From DASYML01 sp036399835 (lineage in GTDB: Bacteria > Acidobacteriota > Blastocatellia > Pyrinomonadales > Pyrinomonadaceae), in assembly GCA_036399835.1 (NCBI GenBank), contig DASWMI010000112.1, positions 1 to 7,790 of the forward strand: a stretch of 7,790 bases of DNA, given 5' to 3'. Below the pieces are notes generated by a model. The model was not told where the DNA came from and ran no database searches. It saw nothing but the letters and a program-made list of their open reading frames with translations. Of this stretch, positions 1-5,729 are shown piece by piece; position 1 is the first letter of the stretch, and each line of letters opens with the position of its first letter. The position numbers and the translations under genes were made by a program.

Positions 1-620
1 TTCAAACACTTCTTCTGAAAGGCCGCATCGCCGACCGCCAGCACTTCATCCACAATCAGAATCTCCGTCTCCAGATGCGCGGCCACGGCAAAGGCTAATC
101 TCACATACATGCCGCTCGAATAGTGCTTAACCGGAGTGTCTATGAATTGCTCGACCTCTGCAAAGGCGACGATCTCATCGAATTTTCTCTTAATCTCCGC
201 CTTGCGCATCCCTAGGATTGCGCCGTTCAGATACACGTTCTCGCGCCCGGTCAACTCAGGGTGAAAGCCCGTGCCGACTTCGAGGAGCGAGCCGACGCGA
301 CCGTTAATCTCGGCAAAGCCTGTGGTCGGGTGCGTGATGCGTGAGAGGATTTTGAGCAGCGTTGATTTGCCTGCGCCGTTGCGACCGATGATGCCGACCA
401 CTTCGCCGCGCTTGACCTCGAAGGAAACATCCTTGAGCGCCCAGAAAGTTTGATGACCGTTGCGGGTTTCGGCGGAAGTTGATTTCAAGGCGGAGCGGAG
501 GCGGCGGTAAGGCGCGGCGACAGCGTCCGTCAGGACATCGCGCAGCGCCTTGTAGCTTTCTCGCTGGCCGAGGCGATACTTTTTGCTCAGTCCCTCGCAG
601 CGGATGGCTATCTCGCTCAT
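1..620 (-). CDS. Polysaccharide ABC exporter ATP-binding subunit (Wzt/KpsT/TagH family), 3' end outside the window
   Basis: This is the nucleotide-binding subunit of an ABC-2 exporter that would power transfer of a lipid-linked O-antigen- or capsule-like glycan across the inner membrane. Reading from the ATG at 620, 206 residues are visible before the left edge. They show Walker A GRNGAGKS (79-86), the block LLEVGTGFHPELTGRENVY (112-130) typical of polysaccharide and teichoic-acid exporters, signature YSSGM (167-171), Walker B ILIVDE (187-192) and D-loop AVGD (195-198). The extended stretch at about 27-58 between the first strand and the core fold is also usual in Wzt/TagH proteins. The start lies 6 bp after the permease stop, so the two are surely co-transcribed and probably translationally coupled; no clear Shine-Dalgarno is seen. 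The C-terminal end, where Wzt proteins may carry a glycan-binding domain, is not visible, so chain-end recognition cannot be judged. Confidence 0.95.
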   Translation of the reverse strand, partial: MSEIAIRCEGLSKKYRLGQRESYKALRDVLTDAVAAPYRRLRSALKSTSAETRNGHQTFWALKDVSFEVKRGEVVGIIGRNGAGKSTLLKILSRITHPTTGFAEINGRVGSLLEVGTGFHPELTGRENVYLNGAILGMRKAEIKRKFDEIVAFAEVEQFIDTPVKHYSSGMYVRLAFAVAAHLETEILIVDEVLAVGDAAFQKKCL

Positions 621-626
621 AAAATT

Positions 627-1484
627 TCAGACCACGTCGGCGAAGACCTTCTCCATCCGCCGGAAATAATAGAGGCCGCTCAGGAGCAGCAGCAGGACGA
701 CCGCGACCGAGACTGCCAGCATTGGTCCAGGGCCTTCCGTCTTGCCGAGCAAGGCCCAGCGAAAACCCTCCACGACGCCCGCCATCGGGTTGAGTCCGTA
801 GAGCGGTCGCCACCTTTGAGGGACGAGCGAGCTGGGATAGGCGACGGGCGTCAGGAAAAGCCAGAACTGCGTCAGGAAAGTTAAAGTGTAGCGCACATCG
901 CGGTACTGCACGTTAAGCGCAGAGAGCCAGAGACCAACGCCGAGCGCCGTCAGCACAGCGAGCAGGATAAAGAGAGGCAGCGCGAGGATGGCCCAACCAT
1001 GCGGCACGATACGATAGTAGGCCATCATCCCGAGCAGCACGACGAAGGAGATGGCAAAGTCTACCAGCCCGCCGAGCACAGACGAGATGGGAACGACCAG
1101 ACGAGGGAAATAGACTTTCGTGATGAGCCGTTCGTTGGCGACGAGGCTATTGCTCGATTCGGCCAGCGAGTGTGCGAAGAGTTGCCAGGGGAGCAGCGCG
1201 CAGTAAGTGAAGATCGGATAAGGGATGCCGTCAGACTTGATACCGGCCAGCCTCCCGAAGAAAAGGCTAAAGACGAGCATCGTCATGACGGGCTGGATGA
1301 TGGCCCAGGCCGCGCCGAGCGCAGTCTGTTTGTAGCGCACCTTGATGTCTCGCCAGGTCAAGAAATAGAGCAGCTCCCTGTATTGCCAGACCTCTCTCAG
1401 CCCCAGCGAGGCCCACCCCGTCTGCGGCCTTATCAACAGCGTCTGCAACTCTTCCATCCCCGCTGGCTTCGATTCGGCAACCAT
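627..1484 (-). CDS. Polysaccharide ABC exporter permease (ABC-2 type, Wzm/KpsM/RfbA family)
   Basis: This 285-residue integral membrane subunit is the partner of the downstream ATPase and would form the inner-membrane channel for a lipid-linked glycan. Its length is normal for the family. Recognisable family stretches are LTWRDIKVRYKQT (42-54) followed by LGAAWAIIQP (56-65), the central QYRDVRYTLTFLTQFWLFLT (193-212), and YGLNPMAGVVEGFRWALLG (229-247). About six hydrophobic segments can be placed near 57-77, 91-109, 132-156, 164-189, 200-218 and 255-273, with a cytoplasmic N-terminal amphipathic part. The start is the ATG at 1484; a second ATG nine codons in is possible. Neither has a convincing ribosome-binding site. 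A large hairpin ends about 9 bases before the start, which may affect its translation or separate its expression from the upstream kinase gene. Family assignment is firm; the glycan exported is unknown. Confidence 0.95.
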   Translation of the reverse strand: MVAESKPAGMEELQTLLIRPQTGWASLGLREVWQYRELLYFLTWRDIKVRYKQTALGAAWAIIQPVMTMLVFSLFFGRLAGIKSDGIPYPIFTYCALLPWQLFAHSLAESSNSLVANERLITKVYFPRLVVPISSVLGGLVDFAISFVVLLGMMAYYRIVPHGWAILALPLFILLAVLTALGVGLWLSALNVQYRDVRYTLTFLTQFWLFLTPVAYPSSLVPQRWRPLYGLNPMAGVVEGFRWALLGKTEGPGPMLAVSVAVVLLLLLSGLYYFRRMEKVFADVV

Positions 1485-1493
1485 AATTAAGAA

Positions 1494-1591
1494 AACGATG
1501 AATGCGGCAATGATGAGGGATGAAGTAAAAGCTATTGGACCATTATCCTTATAGCTTTTACTTCATCCCTCATCATTCACGGCTCATCGTT
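1494..1591. repeat. Long perfect inverted repeat between the kinase gene and the ABC permease
   Basis: Arms at 1509-1535 and 1551-1577 are 27/27 reverse complements around a 15-base loop. An outer 8-base pair, AACGATGA (1494-1501) with TCATCGTT (1584-1591), extends the structure across a short internal mismatch. The arms are built from TCATC/GATGA-like words. Read on the minus strand the hairpin starts 6 bases after the kinase stop, is followed by TTCTTAATT, and ends 9 bases before the permease ATG. It could be a REP/MITE-like element, an attenuator or weak terminator, or an mRNA-stabilising hairpin; the sequence alone does not decide. Confidence 0.9.
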
Positions 1592-1597
1592 GCTCTT

Positions 1598-4051
1598 TCA
1601 CCCTTGCGAGCCTGCCGCAACCTCGCCGTCCTCTTCATCGGCTTTGTAGTAAGCTGACTGGTAGTAGCGATGATAGTAGTAATAGTCATGCGAGCGCAGG
1701 TTGACGTTGTTGAGGACGACGCCGAAAATCTTCGCCCCGACATCGTAGAGCAACTGCTTTGAGCGCCTGACCACATGGCGCGAGCTTTTGCCGCCGTGGA
1801 CCACCAGCAGCACGCCGTCCACCATGGACGCGATGAGCACGCCGTCCGTGAAGGAGGTTATCGGCGGGGAATCCACGATGATATGCGTGAAGGTGGACGA
1901 GAGCGTGGCTATCAGGCGTCGCATCTGCTCGGAGCCGATTAATTCAGCGGGGTTGGGCGGAATCGGGCCGGAAGTCAGGACGTAAACGCCGCTCGGCCCA
2001 TGCTGCTCTATGGTCGAGAGCATCTCGGCCTCGCTCATGTCGCTTGAGAGAATCGTGCTCAGGCCGTTGCGGTTGAGCAGCTCATAGATGGAATGCAGAC
2101 GCGGGCGGCGCATGTCCGCATCTATGATGACTACGCTCGCGCCAGTCTGGGCCAGCGTGAAAGCTGTGTTGACGGCTGTCGTCGTCTTGCCTTCCCCGGG
2201 CAGGCTGGAGGTGACGAGCAGCGTCTTCGGCGCGCGGCCTGCGGTCGAGAGCAGGACAGACGTGCGTAGCTGGCGATAAGCCTCCGCCATGGGCGAGCGC
2301 GAATCAAGATTGACCAGCAGCTCGTTGCTCAGGTTCCCATTGCCGTGACCGTTGCGCGTCTGTAAAGCGCCGACGGCGGGCATCAGCTTGCGCCTGGAAG
2401 AGCCGCCGGCGGCGGGAATCACGGCCAGCGCGGGCAGCCGCAGCATACGCTCGACATCATCCGTAGAGCGAACGGTATCGTCCAGATATTCCAGAAAGAG
2501 CGCCAGCCCTACGCCAAAGCAGAGCGATGCGATGAGCGCCATCATGACCGCGCGCAGACGAGCCGGACCAATCGGAAAGTCCGGCGTCAGGGCGTGGTCC
2601 AGGACAAAGATGTTATTGGGAGTTCCGGCGGCGACGACATCATTCTCTTTGGCTCGCTGCAAGAGGCCGTCCAGAAGATTCTTGTTGGTTTCAATCTCCT
2701 GCTGGATGATGCGATAGTTGATGGCAGCCTCGTTCTGCGTCAGCGTCTCGGCCTTCTGCTTGTTGAAGGACTCGCGCAAAGCATCCTCTTTCGCTTTGGC
2801 CTGGCGATAACGCGTTTCGAGGTTGGTCAGGATGCCGGAGGATGAACGCTGGCGAGTCTCCTTGAGCTGCTTTTCGAGAACGTTTATCTGTGCCTGGGCC
2901 TCTTTGACCTCGGGCCACTCCTCCGTGTTCTCGACCAGGAGCTTATCGCGTTCCTGTTTGAGTTTGGCAAGCTGGCTCTCTATCTCATCACTTCTTTTTT
3001 CGGAATCCGAGAGCGATTCGGCTGCGCCGGGTGCTTGCGCCGCGCGCAGGGAGGCTTCTGCGGACTTGCGATCATTTTCGGCTTCGAGAAGTTGCCGGTT
3101 GAGACCCGCGAGACGCTCGACCACCACGTTCTGGTTATCGCTGAGCGAGAGAATCTGATTATTCTTCCCGTAGTTGACGAGCTTTTCTTCGCCCGTGCGA
3201 ATCTCCGCCTGTAATTCCGCGATGCGCTTGAGCAGGTAATCGCCAGTGGTATCGCTGGTCTCGTTCTTCTTCTCAAGATTCATGAGGACGAAGGTATCGA
3301 CAACGGCGTTGACGACCTTGGCGGCGACCTGCGGGTCCGAATGGCTAAAGCGCACGTTGATGAGCCGCGTGTCTTTGATATAACCGGCGCGTGTTTCCTT
3401 GACCGGCTCGACCTTTAGCCCGCCCTGTATCGCTCCGACAAAGGGCGCGAGCTTTTTGGCTTCCACCAAATCTTCACCGACGGCGGGCGAGACTGGCCGA
3501 GTCGTCACCGACACTTCTGCCTGCGAGCTGTTCTGTTCCTCCTTGTCCTTGACCTCAAAGCCAGCCATGCGCATCAGCGATTGCCAGGTTGAGCGCGTGC
3601 GTTGCGGTCTGGTGAAAGCCTGGTTGTGCTCAAGGTCCAGCGTCTTGACGACGCGCCGGAGCAGGCCCGGGCTGGTCAGAATCTGTAGCTGCGTGTTGAA
3701 GTAGGCGGGGTCGTTGGTCTGCCCGCCATAGATAATCGGATTGCCCTTGGCGACTCCGGCCAGCGCGGGGTTGCGCTCAAGGTCAACCTCGACGCGCGCC
3801 TGTGATTCATAGATGTCGGGCTTGCGCGCCATGTAAACAGCCGAGAGGATGGTGACGAGCAGGGCTATGCTAAAGACCAGCCAGAGGCGCTTACGCACCG
3901 CGCGCCAGTAATCTAGCAGATGGGCCTCGCCCTCGGCGCCGTTTTCCACTCCGTAATTGACGACCGCGGGCGTCGCCGGAAGCAGCTCATCAGGCCGCGC
4001 CATTTCCTGTATTTCCGTGACCCTCTTGGTCAACTCGCGTGATTCTTTCAT
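1598..4051 (-). CDS. Wzc-like polysaccharide co-polymerase fused to a BY-type tyrosine kinase
   Basis: This 817-residue inner-membrane protein should control polymer length or assembly of an exopolysaccharide and autophosphorylate on tyrosine. From the N-terminus it has a short cytosolic part, transmembrane helix 1 (about 56-74), a Wzz-type domain starting around KPDIYESQARVEV (77-89), long charged, probably coiled-coil stretches (about 265-465), a proline motif before the membrane (PDFPIGPARLR, 490-500), helix 2 (about 501-521) and a cytosolic kinase. The kinase shows the EX2RX2R oligomerisation motif (E590, R593, R596), Walker A SSLPGEGKTT (615-624), Walker A' VVIIDADMRRP (640-650), Walker B HIIVDSPP (723-730) and a C-terminal cluster of eight tyrosines (790-802). 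A TTG 48 bases upstream also opens the frame, but the ATG at 4051 has AGGTGA four bases before it, so I prefer it. It lies 113 bp after the Wza-like gene, its expected partner. It is somewhat longer than E. coli Wzc. Confidence 0.95.
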   Translation of the reverse strand: MKESRELTKRVTEIQEMARPDELLPATPAVVNYGVENGAEGEAHLLDYWRAVRKRLWLVFSIALLVTILSAVYMARKPDIYESQARVEVDLERNPALAGVAKGNPIIYGGQTNDPAYFNTQLQILTSPGLLRRVVKTLDLEHNQAFTRPQRTRSTWQSLMRMAGFEVKDKEEQNSSQAEVSVTTRPVSPAVGEDLVEAKKLAPFVGAIQGGLKVEPVKETRAGYIKDTRLINVRFSHSDPQVAAKVVNAVVDTFVLMNLEKKNETSDTTGDYLLKRIAELQAEIRTGEEKLVNYGKNNQILSLSDNQNVVVERLAGLNRQLLEAENDRKSAEASLRAAQAPGAAESLSDSEKRSDEIESQLAKLKQERDKLLVENTEEWPEVKEAQAQINVLEKQLKETRQRSSSGILTNLETRYRQAKAKEDALRESFNKQKAETLTQNEAAINYRIIQQEIETNKNLLDGLLQRAKENDVVAAGTPNNIFVLDHALTPDFPIGPARLRAVMMALIASLCFGVGLALFLEYLDDTVRSTDDVERMLRLPALAVIPAAGGSSRRKLMPAVGALQTRNGHGNGNLSNELLVNLDSRSPMAEAYRQLRTSVLLSTAGRAPKTLLVTSSLPGEGKTTTAVNTAFTLAQTGASVVIIDADMRRPRLHSIYELLNRNGLSTILSSDMSEAEMLSTIEQHGPSGVYVLTSGPIPPNPAELIGSEQMRRLIATLSSTFTHIIVDSPPITSFTDGVLIASMVDGVLLVVHGGKSSRHVVRRSKQLLYDVGAKIFGVVLNNVNLRSHDYYYYHRYYQSAYYKADEEDGEVAAGSQG

Positions 4052-4055
4052 CTTT

Positions 4056-4061
4056 TCACCT
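4056..4061 (-). promoter_or_regulatory. Ribosome-binding site deciding the start of the Wzc-like gene
   Basis: On the minus strand AGGTGA stands four bases before the ATG at 4051. The upstream in-frame TTG at 4099 has AGGAG directly abutting it with no spacer, which is too close to work well. The site therefore favours the 817-residue product over an 833-residue one. Confidence 0.6.
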
Positions 4062-4120
4062 GCTTCAAGGCCATGCGGCGCTTCGTCAAACTGGACCAAC
4101 TCCTGCGCGCGTCTGGTCTG

Positions 4121-4152
4121 ACATCTCTACGGCTGAGAGAGAGCCGCGATGT
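4121..4152. repeat. Imperfect hairpin between the Wza-like and Wzc-like genes
   Basis: ACATC (4121-4125) pairs with GATGT (4148-4152), and inside it CGGCT (4130-4134) pairs with AGCCG (4142-4146) around a GAGAGAG loop, with a 4:1 internal bulge. It lies 12 bases beyond the Wza-like stop on the minus strand. No T-run follows, so a classical terminator is unlikely. It could be a minor intercistronic processing or stability element, or chance. Confidence 0.35.
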
Positions 4153-4164
4153 CGCTCGTTTTCT

Positions 4165-5232
4165 TTATGGAATAACTCTCACGGGAAGCTGCGAGACAGC
4201 CGGTGCAATCGTCCCGACAAGGCTACGCAGAAAGCTCTTGCCCCCTGATTGCGGGACATCAACAATATCGTTGGCCTGCAAGGCTATGTCCTCAGCCTGG
4301 CGTTTCTCAATCGCCTTGAGGTCCACAAAAATCTCCTGCTTGACGCCGCTTCCGGGCTGTTGCCGGATAACACGCACGCGCGACTTCTTCGTGTCCAACC
4401 CCGTCCCTCCGGCCATCGCGATGGCACGCGAGACCGTAATCGGCTCTTTGAGCGAAATGGCCGTCGGCTTGATGACGTTGCCGACGACGTAAACCTGCTC
4501 GGCCTCTAGGACGGAGATGATGTCGCCCTGCCTGACGAAAGGGTTGGCATTGGGCGCGCCGCTCAGCGTCTCCTTGAGCCTGTAGGAAACGATGCCCTTC
4601 GTCGCGCTCTCGCCCGAGGCCATCTCCTGCGCTTCCATCTGCTCGCACAAAGGCGGTCCGCCCGTGTGGACCACCTGCACCGTCTGGCCTGCCCTCTCTG
4701 AAGGCCCGCCCGCAAAAGTCAACATCTCAAGCAGCGTCACCTGCCGCTGTAGCTTGAACTGCCCGGGCTGGCCCACAGCGCCGATGACCGCCACCGGCTG
4801 CGACTGAAAATCCTTGACGAAGACATCAACATGCGGATGCCGCTTGTACTTCAGATACTTTTCAGCAATCGAGGCCGCCAGTTGCGCTTCGGTCAAACAG
4901 GCCGCCTGAATATCGCCATCTATCATGGGCATTTGAATCATCCCGCGCTGGTCCACTCTGACAGCTTCGCGCGAAAGCTCGGGCGCTTTGAGCACGCGTA
5001 TGTCGAGCACGTCGCCAGGGCCTAGCCGATAGCGGTCGTCTGTCTGTGCCGGAAGCGCCGCGCGGGTAACAGGCGACTTTGCGGCGGGCTGTGGCTGAGG
5101 CGGAGCGCCAGCGGGAGCTGCGGTCTGCGCCTGTGCCGCACACGCCGCCAAACAGAGGAGCGCGAGCAATAGCTTGATTCTCATCCCGAACAGTTTCGGG
5201 CAAACGCCGCCAGATAGGTTTGAATTTCTCAT
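4165..5232 (-). CDS. Wza-like outer-membrane polysaccharide export lipoprotein (OPX family)
   Basis: This 355-residue protein should form the outer-membrane and periplasmic exit channel for the polymer. A hydrophobic signal segment (LLLALLCLAAC, 21-31) ends in a lipobox LAAC with Cys31 as likely lipidated residue, followed by an Ala/Pro/Gln-rich linker (about 32-65). The polysaccharide export domain starts at YRLGPGDVLDIRV (68-80) and runs to about 142. Two SLBB-type domains follow, beginning near VAVIGAVGQPGQFKL (147-161) and QVYVVGNVIKPTAISL (246-261). The last 25 residues could hold a short amphipathic helix, but a Wza-style membrane-crossing helix is not obvious. The ATG at 5232 has GAAGGG five bases upstream, so I chose it; an ATG at 5184 would give a shorter, more usual signal peptide but lacks a ribosome-binding site. 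It is 12 bp after the small lysine-rich gene and precedes the Wzc-like kinase, its normal functional partner. Confidence 0.94.
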   Translation of the reverse strand: MRNSNLSGGVCPKLFGMRIKLLLALLCLAACAAQAQTAAPAGAPPQPQPAAKSPVTRAALPAQTDDRYRLGPGDVLDIRVLKAPELSREAVRVDQRGMIQMPMIDGDIQAACLTEAQLAASIAEKYLKYKRHPHVDVFVKDFQSQPVAVIGAVGQPGQFKLQRQVTLLEMLTFAGGPSERAGQTVQVVHTGGPPLCEQMEAQEMASGESATKGIVSYRLKETLSGAPNANPFVRQGDIISVLEAEQVYVVGNVIKPTAISLKEPITVSRAIAMAGGTGLDTKKSRVRVIRQQPGSGVKQEIFVDLKAIEKRQAEDIALQANDIVDVPQSGGKSFLRSLVGTIAPAVSQLPVRVIP

Positions 5233-5237
5233 GAAGG

Positions 5238-5243
5238 CCCTTC
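5238..5243 (-). promoter_or_regulatory. Ribosome-binding site of the Wza-like gene
   Basis: GAAGGG on the minus strand lies five bases before the ATG at 5232 and supports that start over the in-frame ATG at 5184. It sits inside a short palindrome (5233-5243, GAAGG and CCTTC arms), within the 12-bp gap after the preceding stop codon. Confidence 0.55.
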
Positions 5244-5244
5244 T

Positions 5245-5553
5245 TTATTTTCCTGACATCCCCAGTCGCCTGGAGGCCAGCGCCTCGCGCACATGATTGG
5301 GATGGGCTAGATTGAGAACCGTATTACTGAGGAGAACCATCAGCTCTTCGTGCTCGCGGTTGAATGCCCCCGTCAACGGGCGATCACCGAGCTTGACGAC
5401 TATGCCCTCCCTGACCCATTGCCAGAACTGTGCCTGCGTGGTCCAGAACTCTTTACGGTCACGGCAGATGACGAGCGCCGTTTTCTTCTTCTTCTGTCTT
5501 TTCTTGGCAGCCATCTTAAAAAAGCCCGTCCTTCTCGAATACACTTCTGCCAT
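5245..5553 (-). CDS. Small lysine-rich protein of unknown function, first gene of the export operon
   Basis: I do not recognise this protein. It is 102 residues from the ATG at 5553, or 89 from an ATG at 5514; neither has a good ribosome-binding site, and the shorter form begins MAAKKRQKKKKTALVIC, a natural-looking basic N-terminus. After the basic tract comes a mixed alpha/beta-like sequence with an aromatic patch (EFWTTQAQFWQWVREG, 35-50) and a hydrophobic segment near 71-81 (MVLLSNTVLNL), too short and too polar for a confident membrane helix. No signal peptide is seen. Its stop lies 12 bp before the Wza-like gene on the same strand, so it is probably co-transcribed with the export genes. 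The basic end suggests nucleic-acid or membrane-surface binding, but that is only a guess. I consider it a real gene because of the tight spacing and protein-like composition. Confidence 0.7.
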   Translation of the reverse strand: MAEVYSRRTGFFKMAAKKRQKKKKTALVICRDRKEFWTTQAQFWQWVREGIVVKLGDRPLTGAFNREHEELMVLLSNTVLNLAHPNHVREALASRRLGMSGK

Positions 5554-5716
5554 CGCCTGAGCTGGCAGCCCTCGCGCTTAACTTAAAGCGCATGGCGGCA
5601 GTCACGCCGGACCCCGAAAGGGGAAGCCTCTCTCGCGAAGCAGCATCCTGATTGTCAAAAGAAAGTTGCGCGCTCGAATTCTCTAACAGTGACGCGCAAA
5701 TTTCCTGCACGGCCAT
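5516..5716 (-). CDS. Doubtful 66-aa ORF filling the gap between the regulator and the lysine-rich gene
   Basis: This frame opens with an ATG three bases after the TGA of the LuxR-type gene and ends with a TAA one base before the internal ATG (5514) of the lysine-rich gene. Such end-to-end spacing is what translational coupling would look like. Against it, there is no ribosome-binding site, the start lies in the loop of a dyad (5707-5729), the sequence (MAVQEICASLLENSSAQLSF...) shows no known domain, signal or membrane segment, third-position GC is only about 58%, and it overlaps the longer version of the next gene by 38 bases. A non-coding structured leader explains the same stretch equally well. 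Confidence 0.2.
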   Translation of the reverse strand: MAVQEICASLLENSSAQLSFDNQDAASRERLPLSGSGVTAAMRFKLSARAASSGDGRSVFEKDGLF

Positions 5717-5719
5717 TGG
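5554..5719 (-). other. Hairpin-rich stretch upstream of the export genes (possible structured leader)
   Basis: Between the regulator stop and the lysine-rich gene there are several dyads in a row: GCGCTT/AAGCGC (5574-5591, loop 6), GGCG/CGCC (5594-5608, loop 7), CCCC-GAAA-GGGG (5612-5623; a GNRA loop on the plus-strand RNA, UUUC on the minus) and TTGCGCG/CGCGCAA (5666-5699, spacer 20). I could not match this to a named riboswitch class. No convincing -10 element was found, so the export genes may be read from a promoter upstream of the regulator. Confidence 0.35.
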
Positions 5720-5729
5720 TCAGCCGTGC
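5707..5729. repeat. Dyad spanning the stop codon of the LuxR-type gene
   Basis: GCACGGC (5707-5713) and GCCGTGC (5723-5729) are perfect reverse complements around a 9-base loop that contains the TGA of the regulator. No T-run follows on the minus strand, so it is not a standard intrinsic terminator. It may be a stability hairpin or an overlapping operator-like palindrome. Confidence 0.6.

Noticed and set aside
304..813. 169-codon minus-strand frame
   Set aside because: It straddles the end of the permease and the start of the ATPase in another frame. Both real genes have clear family motifs there, and this product is a low-complexity Arg/Pro-rich shadow.
999..1490. 163-codon plus-strand frame over the permease
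   Set aside because: It is antisense to a membrane protein with firm motifs, and gives a charged, Asp/His/Arg-rich product typical of antisense to hydrophobic codons.
1494..1591. Insertion sequence or transposon end
   Set aside because: There is no transposase, no clear target-site duplication and the whole structure is under 100 bases. A MITE- or REP-like element remains possible but is not shown.
4052..4099. TTG start at 4099 for the Wzc-like gene
   Set aside because: The AGGAG next to the TTG has no spacer, while the ATG at 4051 has AGGTGA at good distance.
5580..5650. Known riboswitch (c-di-GMP-I, guanidine or SAH type)
   Set aside because: The hairpins and purine runs looked suggestive, but the conserved bases of these classes as I know them do not line up. 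Kept only as an unassigned structured stretch.
5653..5658. Perfect TTGACA (-35) on the minus strand upstream of the export genes
   Set aside because: At spacers of 16-18 bases only GC-rich words such as CGAGAG occur, so no -10 element supports a sigma-70 promoter.
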